Source of the DNA: Anaerolineae bacterium
GTDB taxonomy: Bacteria > Chloroflexota > Anaerolineae > JAFGEY01
NCBI GenBank assembly: GCA_016783145.1
Contig: JADHXD010000014.1
Coordinates: 1-49,194 of the forward strand
Direction of reading: 5' to 3'
Length of the DNA: 49,194 nt
The translations under genes and the position numbers were made by a program. Positions 1 to 8,384 of the stretch are shown one piece after another (the first letter of the stretch is position 1; every line of letters begins with the position of its first letter). The notes under the pieces were generated by a model, which saw only the letters and a program-made list of their open reading frames with translations, was not told the origin of the DNA and did no database searches.

Positions 1-2
1 GA

Positions 3-812
3 CCGTGGCTCGATACGCATCCGGAGGGCGAGATGCTGCGCGAGCGGCTGCGTGGGGGCAACCCATCCAGCGGCTGCATCTACGTGGAGGGAGCGGCGCC
101 CGGCCAAATGCTCACCGTGCACATCGGCCTCATCGATCTCGACCCCCTCGGGTTTACCAACTTTCGGGGAAGTACGGGAGCCATGCCTGGCTGGATGGGT
201 GGAACGGGGATCGGCACGCACCATCGTATCGTCGAGATCCGGGATGGCCTGATCCGTTGGAGCGATGAACTCGAACTGCCCATCGCGCCCATGCTCGGCT
301 TTGTCGGGGTCGCCCCGGCCCGCGAGCGGTACCACAATGGGTGGGCGGGCTACTGGGGCGGCAACTTTGATGCCCAAGAGGTAACCACCGGGTCGGCGGT
401 GTGTCTCGCCGTCAACGCGCCGGGTGCGCTGCTCCAGATCGGCGATATGCACGCCATCCAGGGCGACGGTGAGATCTGCGGCGCGGGAGGCATCGAGGCC
501 AGCGGGCGGGTGCGCGTGTGGTGTGAGCTGTCGGACAAGCCGGGCTCGATGCACTGGCCACGCCTGGTGAACGAGACTCACATCGCGACCCTGGCGATGG
601 CTCGCCCGGCTGAGGATGCCTTTCGCTACGCCCTGGAGGCGATGATCCTGTGGCTGGAAGAGTCGTACGGCTTTGCGCGGGGCGAGGCATACCTCCTGTG
701 CGGCCAAGTGCTGGAGGCGCGGTGCACCGCGTTCGTCAACCCGACCTTCACCTACATCGCCAAGATGCCGAAATTCGTCCTGCCGGAGCTCTCCGCGGGA
801 CGATCGACGTAG
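3..812 (+). CDS. Acetamidase/formamidase family protein (5' truncated)
   Basis: The reading frame is open from the left edge, so the N-terminus lies outside the window. The family (FmdA_AmdA) hydrolyses formamide, acetamide or similar short amides to ammonia and a carboxylate in the cytoplasm. The visible part contains the family core: a Gly/Asp-rich stretch around nt 140-200 and the motif GDMHAIQGDGEICG near nt 440-485, followed by a conserved Glu of the IEASGRV segment. The C-terminal portion is complete and ends in TAG at 810-812. It is the first of several amide- or carboxylate-processing genes on this strand; 95 nt separate it from the enolase-superfamily gene. Substrate cannot be told from sequence. 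Confidence 0.85.
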   Translation, partial: PWLDTHPEGEMLRERLRGGNPSSGCIYVEGAAPGQMLTVHIGLIDLDPLGFTNFRGSTGAMPGWMGGTGIGTHHRIVEIRDGLIRWSDELELPIAPMLGFVGVAPARERYHNGWAGYWGGNFDAQEVTTGSAVCLAVNAPGALLQIGDMHAIQGDGEICGAGGIEASGRVRVWCELSDKPGSMHWPRLVNETHIATLAMARPAEDAFRYALEAMILWLEESYGFARGEAYLLCGQVLEARCTAFVNPTFTYIAKMPKFVLPELSAGRST

Positions 813-907
813 AGCGCGCTCGCGGCATGGGGGCCACTCTCAGAGCGGAGAACCGTCCGCCGGGGTGGCCCTGTCCCCGCGCCGCCTGTCCGAGGAGGTG
901 AGAACCG

Positions 908-2173
908 ATGAGTCCCGGACTCAAGATCAGAGACGTGGAACGGATTGTCGTGGATGTCCCCTTTACGCCGCGTTGCCAGCAGTGGAACGCGCGCGAGATC
1001 TGGCAGTGGCGGATCAGCGAGGTGATCCGTGTGACGACCGATGCCCCTGGCATCGTGGGCTACGGCGAGACGATCCTCCACTACACCTGGGGACGCGTCT
1101 CGGACGAAGCAATCGAGCGCGTCAAGGGGGGCAACCCGGCGGACTACCTGGGGGATGACTCGCTGGGGGCAGGCCTGCAGATGGCCCTCTATGACCTGGT
1201 GGGCAAGGCGCTCGAGGTCCCGGTTTGCCGGCTGCTCAATCTGCCGCAGGTCCGTGAGTGGTGCCCGATCTCGTGGTGGAACATCGACATGCCCCCTGAG
1301 GCGTTCGCTGCGGAGGCACAGGAGGCCGTGGCGCGGGGCTATACCTCGTACAAGATCAAAGCCCGCCCGTGGTGGGATATCTACGAGCAAGTGCGCGCGA
1401 TCGGCGAGGTGACGCCGCCGCACTTTCACCTCGACCTGGACTGGAACCAGATGTTGATCAACGCCGGCAACGCCGCGCCGGTGCTGGCTGAGCTCGACCA
1501 GCACGAGCGCGTGCGGATCTATGAGTCGCCGATCATGCAGCGCGATGTGGAGGGACTGCGCCAGTTGCGCCGCAAGACCACCCGGCCGATCGCGCTGCAC
1601 TTTGGCAACCCGCCTTTCCCAGCGGTCGTGCGGGGTGAAGCGTGCGACGGGTTCGTGGTCGGCGGCGGCGTGGCCCGGGTACTAGGACAGGGCACCCTTG
1701 CTGCCGAGTTTGACAAGCCCTTCTGGCTGCAGATGGTGGGTACGGGCCTGACGACCGCGCTGTCGCTGCACCTGGGGGCCGTGCTCTCCCATGCGCAGTG
1801 GCCGGCGGTGAACTGCTTGAACATCTACACGGATGACCTGTTGGTCAAACCGCTGACCATCGCCGGCAGCTATGCGCGCGTCCCCGATGGCCCTGGACTG
1901 GGGATCGAGGTGGACGAAAGCGCGCTCATCCGGTACAGCATGGAGCCGCCCTATGAGCTGCCCGAGCCGCGACTGCTGCTCTCGGTCGTATGGTCCGGCG
2001 GTCGGGTACGGCACTATGCCAGCCTCAAGCAGTGCTGGAGCGACGGCCTGGCAGGGAACATACCGGCGCAGGAACGAGGAGTGAGCATGCAGGTCCGCCC
2101 CGACGATGGATCGGCCGAGTGGGCAGAGCTATACGCCAGGGCCGAGCGTGCGCCAGTGCAAGACCGGATCTAG
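908..2173 (+). CDS. Mandelate racemase/muconate lactonizing enzyme-like protein (enolase superfamily)
   Basis: 421 aa protein with the two-domain enolase-superfamily layout: N-terminal capping domain (about 1-120) and a TIM barrel. The KxK catalytic motif is present (K149, K151), followed by DLDWN (D178, N180) and YESP (E206), the first two metal ligands. The third ligand, usually Glu about 26 residues later in an ALGE-type motif, is replaced by ALHFG (around H231). H288 could be a barrel His. The family abstracts a proton alpha to a carboxylate (racemisation, dehydration or cycloisomerisation of acid sugars). A good ribosome site (GAGGAGGTGAG) sits before the ATG. The missing third ligand makes the metal site and activity uncertain; it may be a divergent dehydratase subfamily. 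Confidence 0.8.
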   Translation: MSPGLKIRDVERIVVDVPFTPRCQQWNAREIWQWRISEVIRVTTDAPGIVGYGETILHYTWGRVSDEAIERVKGGNPADYLGDDSLGAGLQMALYDLVGKALEVPVCRLLNLPQVREWCPISWWNIDMPPEAFAAEAQEAVARGYTSYKIKARPWWDIYEQVRAIGEVTPPHFHLDLDWNQMLINAGNAAPVLAELDQHERVRIYESPIMQRDVEGLRQLRRKTTRPIALHFGNPPFPAVVRGEACDGFVVGGGVARVLGQGTLAAEFDKPFWLQMVGTGLTTALSLHLGAVLSHAQWPAVNCLNIYTDDLLVKPLTIAGSYARVPDGPGLGIEVDESALIRYSMEPPYELPEPRLLLSVVWSGGRVRHYASLKQCWSDGLAGNIPAQERGVSMQVRPDDGSAEWAELYARAERAPVQDRI

Positions 2174-2228
2174 GGTGCCTGGTTTTCCAGGGATACCAGT
2201 GAGTGTAGTCACGTGTGGGAGGATGTCA

Positions 2229-2840
2229 ATGCCCCGCAGAGCCCTGCCCCTGGTAGCCGGGGAAACCTACCATCTATATAACCGGGGAGCCAACCGGCAA
2301 AGGGTGTTCTATGAGCCAGAGAACTACCTGTTCTTTCTCCGCCGCCTGCGCCTGTACCTGGCCGGCGAGGGACAGACTTCCGAAGTCTTCGAGACTTCGG
2401 AAGTCTATGCCTCGATCCTCGCTTACTGCCTGATGCCCAATCACTACCACTTGCTGGTCCGCCCACACGACGATCATCTTTCAAGGCGTATGCAGCAAAT
2501 GATCATCTCCTATACCAAGGCTATGAACAAGCGCTACAGACGCGTGGGCGCTCTGTTCCAGGGGCAGTTCCAGGCTGTGTGTGTTGACCAAGATGTCTAT
2601 CTCCTGCACCTCTCCAGGTACATACACCTGAATCCAGTTGCATCCGGTTTAGCCAACCGGCCGGAAGATTGGGAGTTCTCGAGCTACCGTGACTACGTGG
2701 GCTTGCGCCAGGGGACTCTGCCAACGCCGGATGCTGTGCTCTCGCAGTTCACAGACCGAAGCGAGTACGAGAGGTTTGTCAGGTCCTACGCGCAAGGCGA
2801 TGGAGATATCGTCGCTCATCTCTTGCTTGAGGACAGCTAG
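2229..2840 (+). CDS. RAYT-type REP-associated tyrosine transposase (Y1_Tnp domain)
   Basis: 203 aa single-strand DNA transposase-like protein of the IS200/IS605 Y1 family in its stand-alone RAYT form, which acts on REP palindromes. The HUH motif is MPNHYHLLV (H72, H74) and the candidate catalytic Tyr lies in ISYTKAMN (Y95). The tail YIHLNPVASG and WEFSSYRDY are typical of the family. The start at 2229 is chosen because GGGAGG at 2217-2222 gives a 6-nt spacing; ATG 2223 would touch it. Residues 49-60 are encoded by a perfect 15-bp inverted repeat (2374-2406) and look like an insertion relative to the family. It interrupts an otherwise catabolic run, suggesting acquisition. Motifs look intact, so it may be active. 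Confidence 0.9.
   Translation: MPRRALPLVAGETYHLYNRGANRQRVFYEPENYLFFLRRLRLYLAGEGQTSEVFETSEVYASILAYCLMPNHYHLLVRPHDDHLSRRMQQMIISYTKAMNKRYRRVGALFQGQFQAVCVDQDVYLLHLSRYIHLNPVASGLANRPEDWEFSSYRDYVGLRQGTLPTPDAVLSQFTDRSEYERFVRSYAQGDGDIVAHLLLEDS
2374..2406. repeat. Perfect 15-bp inverted repeat inside the RAYT gene
   Basis: Arms 2374-2388 (AGACTTCCGAAGTCT) and 2392-2406 are exact reverse complements around a 3-nt loop (TCG). Each arm is itself partly palindromic (GACTTC/GAAGTC). It adds 12 codons to the transposase reading frame without shifting it. This is the type of hairpin RAYT proteins recognise; I saw no second copy in the window. Confidence 0.85.
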
Positions 2841-2860
2841 GCCCAGCTTGGAGGAGTACT

Positions 2861-3640
2861 ATGCTATATGGCGAACGAAACTGGACTCAAATCCCGCCTC
2901 TCACCGACAGGGTGGTTGTCGTACCCCTGGGCTCCATGGAGCAGCACGGGCGTCACCTCCCTCTGCTGACCGACTCGATGATCTGTGAGGAGATCGTGCG
3001 CCGCGCCGAAGGCGTCCTGGGCGATGAGGCACTCTTTACACCGCTGCTGTGGATTGGCGCGTCGGATCATCACTTGAAGTTTCCGGGGACGATCAGCGCG
3101 AGCAATGACACCTACAAGCGCCTGCTGGTGGATGTCCTGGAGAGCCTGATCGGAAGCGGGTTCAAGCGCGTCTTGTTCTTGAACGCGCATGGCGGGAACG
3201 TGCTGCCAGCGCGAGCCGCACTGTACGAGGTGCAGATGCGCCACCGGGATGCCCACGACCTGTGGTTGGTCTTGGGCACGTGGTTTGAGCTTGCCGCAGC
3301 GCAGATCGCGGCGCTGGACATCCTGGAGCAAAAGTACGTTACCCATTCCTGCGAGCTGGAGACGAGCATGATCCTCCACCTGCGCCTCGAACTGGTGGAC
3401 ATGCAGGCCGCCAGTGGGGCAAACGAGCCCTTTGAGTCCGCTTTCTACAGCCCGTACTCTGGTCGCGGGAGCCGGGTGGCCATCACCCGGCCCTTTGAGC
3501 ACACCACCCAGAGCGGCGCATACGGCCATCCAGAGCTGGCCACGCCAGAAAAGGGAGGGGCGTTGTTCTCGGCGGTCATCGATGAGGTCGCTGCCTGCGT
3601 GCGAGAGATCGCTACCTGGCAACCGCTCGTCCCACGCTGA
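2861..3640 (+). CDS. Creatininase-family amidohydrolase
   Basis: 259 aa, the usual length of the creatininase/creatinine amidohydrolase family, binuclear metal hydrolases that open cyclic or linear amides (creatinine, mycofactocin precursor, formylaminopyrimidine-type substrates). Motifs in order: PLGSMEQHGRHLPLLTD (E27, H29, D38), NAHGGN (108-113), HSCELETSM (E165, E167) and GAYGHPELAT near the C-terminus. These supply the metal ligands expected. GGAGG precedes the ATG by 8 nt. It follows the RAYT gene by 20 nt and precedes the Ldh2-type gene by 17 nt, so it probably belongs to the same operon as the downstream dehydrogenase. True substrate unknown. Confidence 0.85.
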   Translation: MLYGERNWTQIPPLTDRVVVVPLGSMEQHGRHLPLLTDSMICEEIVRRAEGVLGDEALFTPLLWIGASDHHLKFPGTISASNDTYKRLLVDVLESLIGSGFKRVLFLNAHGGNVLPARAALYEVQMRHRDAHDLWLVLGTWFELAAAQIAALDILEQKYVTHSCELETSMILHLRLELVDMQAASGANEPFESAFYSPYSGRGSRVAITRPFEHTTQSGAYGHPELATPEKGGALFSAVIDEVAACVREIATWQPLVPR

Positions 3641-3657
3641 TCGAGAAGGAGGACCGC

Positions 3658-4656
3658 ATGAACAATCCGCCCGAGACCTACCTCCGGGTCCGCCACCAGG
3701 ACTTGCACGGGTTCATCTCGCAGGCCGGACAGCGCGTCGGCCTGCCCAAGCCCAAGGCTGACCTCCTTGCCGAGCTGCTGGTCACCAACGACCTGCGCGG
3801 TGTGTTCAGCCACGGAAGCCGGCAGATGGCGACTTATGCCCTGTTGATGCGCGATGGCCGGCTGAACAGCGATCCCCAGGTCCAGATTGTCCAGGAGACT
3901 GCGGTCAGCTTGCTGGTAGATGGAGATGGCGGCCTGGGCTACTTTCCAGCATACGAAGGTACACTGGCGCTGATCGACAAAGTCGAGCAGACGGGCATCG
4001 CCGTCTTGCTCACGCGCAACCACGGTCATTTCGGCGCGGCGGGGATCTATGCCCGGCTGACCCTGGAACACGACATGCTCTGCTATGTCACGTCGGGGCA
4101 CCAGCTCAGCCTCTCGCCCGGTCAGCCCGTGTTCAATGCCGCTGGAGGGTCACCGATGTCGTTCAGCGCGCCGACTGCCGCTGAGGACCCGGTGGTGCTG
4201 GACTTTGGGGCGATGCACGACCTGTACAGCAGCGACCCGCACCGCGATGAGGTCGCCCGCCTGACCCCGGGCCTCGTCTTTCGTTCCATCGGCCTGGGTG
4301 CGATCTGCCAGGCCTGGGGCGGCCTGCTGGCCGGGCTGCCCATCGATCCGGGTCGGGGGGCTCCCAAGTACCCTGGCGCCAATCAGGGCTCTCTGGTCAT
4401 TGCCTTCCGGATCGATCTGTTCATGCCCCCGGAGCGGTTCAGAGGGGAGATGGACCGGTACGTGCGGGCCGTCCGCGCCCTGCAGCCTCTGGAGGGCTTT
4501 GAGGAGGCCTATCTTCCAGGGGGCGTGGAGGCTGCGCGGGAGAGGGCCTATCGCCAGGATGGGATCCCCGTGGGCCCTGAACACAAAGAGCGGCTAGAGA
4601 GCCTGTCCACCGAGCTCGGGATTGTGCCACCCTGGGCCACAACGCTTGATGCTTGA
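3658..4656 (+). CDS. Malate/L-lactate dehydrogenase family (Ldh2-type) oxidoreductase
   Basis: 332 aa NAD(P)H-dependent 2-hydroxyacid dehydrogenase of the Ldh_2 fold (YlbC/AllD/ComC type), unrelated to the Rossmann LDH. The diagnostic segments are DLRGVFSHGSRQM (about 45-57) and TRNHGHFGAAGIYA (about 117-130), the active-site His and cofactor loop; the C-terminal part carries the GANQGSLVIAF strand typical of the family. Members oxidise or reduce malate, lactate, ureidoglycolate or 2,3-diketogulonate. Placed 17 nt after the creatininase-like gene with its own ribosome site (GAGAAGGAGG). A role in nitrogenous 2-hydroxyacid breakdown fits the amidase neighbours but is inference. Confidence 0.85.
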   Translation: MNNPPETYLRVRHQDLHGFISQAGQRVGLPKPKADLLAELLVTNDLRGVFSHGSRQMATYALLMRDGRLNSDPQVQIVQETAVSLLVDGDGGLGYFPAYEGTLALIDKVEQTGIAVLLTRNHGHFGAAGIYARLTLEHDMLCYVTSGHQLSLSPGQPVFNAAGGSPMSFSAPTAAEDPVVLDFGAMHDLYSSDPHRDEVARLTPGLVFRSIGLGAICQAWGGLLAGLPIDPGRGAPKYPGANQGSLVIAFRIDLFMPPERFRGEMDRYVRAVRALQPLEGFEEAYLPGGVEAARERAYRQDGIPVGPEHKERLESLSTELGIVPPWATTLDA

Positions 4657-4820
4657 GGACGGCCCCGGTCTCCGACCGTCGCAGCGCCCTCTGCGGGACG
4701 AGGCAGCCGCCCCAACCGTTTGTATCACCGGTTACAGCGCATGCTTTACCGAACTCGACCGGGATGTGCAAGACGAGATCATCTCGCGCACGGGGCAAAA
4801 CGTCTAGGCAGGGAGGAAGA

Positions 4821-5948
4821 ATGAACGACAGAGAACGGCTCTTGGCAATCATGGCGGGCAAAAGCCCGGATCGAATTCCGTGGATCCCGCGGCTGGCCAT
4901 CTGGTACGAGGCCCAGGTGCGCCGGGGGACACTCCCAGGGAAATACCGAGGATGGAGCTTGCGCCAGATCGAGCACGATCTTGGGGTGGGGACGCCGGCG
5001 CGCGAGGGGCGGATCTACCGCAGCGAGCTGCGCGACGTGGAAGTGGAGCGGCAAGAACGTGGGGATGAGATGCTCACGCGGTATGTGACGCCCGTGGGTG
5101 AAGTCTCCACGCTGCACCGAGGCTCGGAAATGCTGGAACGGGGGGGCATCACGGACCGGCGCGAGGTCGAGCACATGATCAAGGGCCCGGAGGACTACCC
5201 GGTCGTAGAATACATCGTCCAGCACACCGAGCTCACGCCCACCTACGAGGAGTACCTGGCCTATGAGGCCGAGATCGGGGGGGATGGCGTGCCCTTGGTC
5301 TCCATCGGCGCTTCACCGATCTACCGGATCATGCGCGAGCTGATCGGGTACAACGACGTGTTCTACCACATCTACGATCACCCGGACCTGGTCGATCACC
5401 TGCTCGGGGTGCTCGAAGAGCAGGCCCAGGTGGTCCAGCAGATCACGCTGGACTCCCCGGCCCGACTGGTCCTGCACGGCGAGCACTTTGACTCGCGGAT
5501 GACCCCGCCTCCCTTCTTCCGCAAGTATATGCTGCCCTACTTTCAGCCGTTCGCCCGGCGCATGCACGAACGGGGCAAGACGCTGGCCTGTCACGCCGAT
5601 GCGGACACGAGCCTGCTCTTGGAGCTGATCATCGAGTCGGGCTTTGACATGGCCGAGTGTTTTGTCACCGCACCGATGGTCCCATTGACGCTGGCCCGGG
5701 CTCGGGCCCGGCTTGGGGACAAGGTGATCATCTGGGGCGGCATCCCATCGGTGATGCTCTGCGACCCGGTCACGGACGGGGAGTTTGAGGCCTACATGCT
5801 CGACCTGTTCCGCGCGATCGCGCCTGGCGATGCCTTTATCCTCGGCGTGGCAGACAACGTCATGGCGGAGGGCAAGCTCGAACGGGTCGAGCGCGTGACA
5901 GAGATGGTAGCGGAGTACGGGACGTGCCCGATCCGGCTGCCGGAGTAG
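4821..5948 (+). CDS. Uroporphyrinogen decarboxylase-fold protein (URO-D/MtaA-like)
   Basis: 375 aa. Starts at ATG 4821 behind GGGAGGAAGA; an upstream extension of the frame lacks a ribosome site. The opening MNDRERLLAIMAGKSPDRIPW is the standard N-terminus of the catabolic URO-D family, and the C-terminal half has the barrel segments LVLHGEHFDSRMTPP, HADADTS and IIWGGIPS. Such paralogues, common in heterotrophic Chloroflexota and Planctomycetota, are usually not haem enzymes but methyl- or one-carbon transferases or uncharacterised catabolic proteins. No corrinoid protein lies next to it here. Transcribed with the preceding genes after a 164-nt gap in which I see no gene or clear terminator. 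Confidence 0.8.
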   Translation: MNDRERLLAIMAGKSPDRIPWIPRLAIWYEAQVRRGTLPGKYRGWSLRQIEHDLGVGTPAREGRIYRSELRDVEVERQERGDEMLTRYVTPVGEVSTLHRGSEMLERGGITDRREVEHMIKGPEDYPVVEYIVQHTELTPTYEEYLAYEAEIGGDGVPLVSIGASPIYRIMRELIGYNDVFYHIYDHPDLVDHLLGVLEEQAQVVQQITLDSPARLVLHGEHFDSRMTPPPFFRKYMLPYFQPFARRMHERGKTLACHADADTSLLLELIIESGFDMAECFVTAPMVPLTLARARARLGDKVIIWGGIPSVMLCDPVTDGEFEAYMLDLFRAIAPGDAFILGVADNVMAEGKLERVERVTEMVAEYGTCPIRLPE

Positions 5949-6110
5949 AGAACGGATGCCTGGCCTACCGCGGCTTGCCACGCCGCAACGCGCGTGGATC
6001 CGTGTATGGCCGGGGGCAGGATTGAGAGTGTGTGGAATTCCGCGGCGACAGATCGCAACCTGCCGTTCAGGCGATCTGCCGCCCACTGAGAGGACTCGAT
6101 AGGAGCGACG

Positions 6111-7007
6111 ATGTCCGAGAATATCACCCATACCGCTGTGACCGACGACTGCGCACGCCTGGCGCTGCATTCGCCGGAGATTTGCGAAGCGTTCAAGATC
6201 GCTCTCGGCGAGCGCCTGGAGATCGCCCGCCTGGGCGGCGTCACCCGCTCGGGGGCCAAGTTCGTCGTGCCCTTGCTGGAGCGGATCCGCCAGGAGTGGC
6301 CCAGCCGCCAGGACAGCAACGGCCTGGTGGACAAGCTGGCCTTCGTGTTGGGCTGGCTCTGCCACCGCGCCGCTGACCTGCAAATGAAGCCCGTTTTTCG
6401 TGAGGCGGATGCAGGGTGCGCGCTGTCACCGACCGACTGCAGCGTCTACCACGACGTGTACCTGTTTCGCGAGGTCTATGGGAGCGGACAGGAGGCACCC
6501 TACGTCCCAGAGACGCTGGAGGCCGGGATGGCGTCGTCCGCTGCGGCTCGCGCCGTGCGAGTGGACGAGATCGAGGGCGTGCTCCGGGCGCTGTGGCAGC
6601 GAGCGCTGATCGCCTTGCATACCTTTATCCCCGACCAGGAAGACATCGACGGCTGGCTGGAGCGGTTGTTCAAGCTGCGCCAGCGGTTCTACGTCGACCT
6701 GCACCGCTATGCCGAGGCGTTCGCCGTTCCAGACCCAGACAAGGTGAGACGCTTTATCGTGGATACCCACTTTTATGACCTGCAGGACGCGGTAATCCGC
6801 CTGGCAAGGTCGATCCAGCGCGGCGAGCCCGATGGGACAATCGACCTCGATGCAGCGATCAGGGATGCCGCCTCTCAGAGTCAGTACGCCCAGGCCCTGC
6901 GAAGGGGTACCCTGTACCTGCAGGCGGCCAGCGACTTTTTCGAGGGACGCATTGCTCGTGAGTCCCTTATGGATGCACTGGAACGGGGCAAGCAGGGAGT
7001 GAGCTAG
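6111..7007 (+). CDS. Conserved-looking hypothetical protein, helical, His-containing
   Basis: 298 aa with no family I recognise securely. It is rich in predicted helices; the segment DKLAFVLGWLCHRAADLQ (about 71-88) with further His/Asp residues (YHDVY, HTF, DLHRY, DTHFYDLQD) recalls the zinc-dependent phospholipase C-like all-helical fold, but this is only a resemblance. No signal peptide or membrane segment. TAGGAGCG precedes the ATG. It is 19 nt upstream of the MBL-fold hydrolase and probably co-transcribed, so it may act on the same metabolite. Confidence 0.65.
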   Translation: MSENITHTAVTDDCARLALHSPEICEAFKIALGERLEIARLGGVTRSGAKFVVPLLERIRQEWPSRQDSNGLVDKLAFVLGWLCHRAADLQMKPVFREADAGCALSPTDCSVYHDVYLFREVYGSGQEAPYVPETLEAGMASSAAARAVRVDEIEGVLRALWQRALIALHTFIPDQEDIDGWLERLFKLRQRFYVDLHRYAEAFAVPDPDKVRRFIVDTHFYDLQDAVIRLARSIQRGEPDGTIDLDAAIRDAASQSQYAQALRRGTLYLQAASDFFEGRIARESLMDALERGKQGVS

Positions 7008-7026
7008 CGCGTAAAGGAGGTGCTGG

Positions 7027-7647
7027 ATGTCTGGTCAGGTCGCGTTCAGGATCATCAACATCGGTACGTTGAGCATGAACAAGTTCTGGGGGGAGACGGA
7101 GCGCGTACACCCGGTCTCTGCAACGTGCGCCCTGCTTGAGGCGGGAGGGCATCGCTTGCTGGTCGACCCGTCGCCGCACCCCGAGCCGCTCCGGTCGTTG
7201 CTGTTCGACCGCACCGGCCTGTCTCCGGCGAGTGTCGACGCCGTGTTCTTGACCCACTGGCACGGGGATCATCGCTTTGGCATCGAGCTGTTCGAGGGCA
7301 AACCGTGGCTGATGGCCCAGGCCGGACTCGCCGAGTGGCGGGAGCGCAGCCCAGAGGACGCTCGGTGGATCGATCGGTTTCACCCCGCCGAGGAGCGCCT
7401 GCCCCCCGGCATTGAGCTCTACCCCACGCCCGGGCATACGCTCGGGCATCACTCCCTGATCGCCGATACCCGCTGGGGGCCGCTCGTCGTCACCGGAGAC
7501 GCGGCGATGAACGTCGAGTTCTACGAGGCGGGGGAGGGGTATCATAACTCGGTGGATTTCGAGCAGGCCGCGGAGACCATCCGTCGCATCAAGAAAGCCG
7601 CTGCTCTGGTGATCCCGGGGCACGGCAACCTGATCCTGAACCGGTGA
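7027..7647 (+). CDS. Metallo-beta-lactamase-fold hydrolase
   Basis: 206 aa MBL-fold enzyme. The dinuclear zinc motif THWHGDH is at 76-82 (H77, H79, D81, H82), with H137 (PGHT), D158 (TGDA) and H199 (GHG) as the remaining ligands, so the site is complete. The family hydrolyses thioesters, lactones, phosphodiesters or similar; substrate unknown. AAAGGAGG lies 9 nt before the ATG. Directly followed (19 nt) by the truncated first copy of an aldo/keto reductase; a second, decayed copy of this gene's 3' part lies at about 8848-9111 before the intact reductase. The original gene order was therefore MBL hydrolase then aldo/keto reductase. Confidence 0.9.
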   Translation: MSGQVAFRIINIGTLSMNKFWGETERVHPVSATCALLEAGGHRLLVDPSPHPEPLRSLLFDRTGLSPASVDAVFLTHWHGDHRFGIELFEGKPWLMAQAGLAEWRERSPEDARWIDRFHPAEERLPPGIELYPTPGHTLGHHSLIADTRWGPLVVTGDAAMNVEFYEAGEGYHNSVDFEQAAETIRRIKKAAALVIPGHGNLILNR

Positions 7648-7788
7648 GCGAGCGGGAGGCTGGCGCGTGAACCCCAAGGTACGGTTCGGCAAGACGGGCC
7701 TGCTGGTCACTCGCCTCGCGCTGGGCGGCTACCCGTTCGGCGGCATCAACCGGGCGCGAGGGTGGGACCCCTTTACGTCCGAGGGGCG
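7377..7788 (+). repeat. Left copy of ~410-bp direct repeat flanking a toxin-antitoxin module
   Basis: The 3' part of the MBL gene, the intergenic spacer and the first 41 codons of the aldo/keto reductase recur at about 8848-9252 in the same orientation (offset 1465 then 1464, changed by one deleted G). Most positions are identical. Confidence 0.88.
7667..7788 (+). pseudogene. 5' fragment of aldo/keto reductase (duplicate of 9131-9252)
   Basis: Starts with GTG and matches, with a few substitutions, the first 41 codons of the intact aldo/keto reductase at 9131 (constant offset 1464 nt). Similarity stops after GAGGGGCG at 7781-7788; the frame then runs into unrelated sequence and stops. It is the left end of a direct repeat that flanks the DUF433/DUF5615 module. 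Confidence 0.9.
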
Positions 7789-7829
7789 AACGCAGCATCC
7801 AGGTTGCAGTAGCTCAAACCTGCTAGATG

Positions 7830-7838
7830 TGGTACAAT
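7830..7838 (+). promoter_or_regulatory. Extended -10 promoter of the DUF433/DUF5615 module
   Basis: TGGTACAAT (TGn plus TACAAT at 7833-7838) lies 172 nt before the antitoxin ATG, in sequence found on neither side of the duplication. No good -35 at 17 bp, which is usual for extended -10 promoters. Confidence 0.45.
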
Positions 7839-8009
7839 AGCTTCGAGCTGGGAGGCCAATAGATCGCGGATTGTGAAAACTGCGCGATGGGCGACATAGG
7901 ACGCACAAAGATCGAACTCCCTCGTGGTGTATTCGAGCCGCAAAGCGCTGTGGACAGGGGCACGTCGTCCCTTCAGCCGAGCAGGTAGAACGGAACGGCA
8001 GGAAGAAAG

Positions 8010-8384
8010 ATGGCAATGGACAACGTTGATCTGGCAATCACCGCTGGGCCCGTTCCGCTGGAGGCGGATGTCGATGGTGTCATGCGGGTGAGTGGAACGC
8101 GGGTGACACTGGATACGGTGGTGGCAGCGTTTGGGGAGGGAGCTACCGCCGAGGAGATTGTGCTCCAGTATCCATCGCTGGGTCTGGCCAACGTGTACGC
8201 CGTGATCGCCTACTACTTGCAGCGGCGTCCCCAGGTCGAGGCCTATCTACGGCAACGGCGAGTGCAGGCAGACGAGACACAGAGGCAGAACGAGGCGCGA
8301 TTCGATCCACACGGCATACGCGAGCGTCTGCTAGGCCGTCGTGCGGAGCAAGGGGCTGCGGGGCATGCTGCGGCTGGTCGCTGA
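8010..8384 (+). CDS. DUF433-family putative antitoxin
   Basis: 124 aa. Residues about 27-72 form the DUF433 helix-turn-helix domain: RVSGTRVTLDTVV, GATAEEIV, YPSLGLANVYAVIAYYLQ. The family typically precedes and neutralises a DUF5615 PIN-like toxin and probably binds its own promoter. AGGAAG lies 7 nt before the ATG. Its 3' end overlaps the toxin frame, a standard coupling arrangement. The C-terminal 40 residues are charged and low in pattern. Confidence 0.85.
   Translation: MAMDNVDLAITAGPVPLEADVDGVMRVSGTRVTLDTVVAAFGEGATAEEIVLQYPSLGLANVYAVIAYYLQRRPQVEAYLRQRRVQADETQRQNEARFDPHGIRERLLGRRAEQGAAGHAAAGR

Noticed and set aside
80..5225. Long antisense open frames opposite the catabolic genes (for example 752-1600, 2864-3622 and 3445-4101 on the minus strand)
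   Set aside because: They follow the codon pattern of the GC-rich plus-strand genes, have no ribosome sites and no domain-like sequence; the opposite frames carry clear family motifs.
4821..5948. Reading the URO-D-fold gene as haem-biosynthetic hemE
   Set aside because: Its context is catabolic, no other haem genes are near, and the N-terminus is of the MtaA/catabolic URO-D type.
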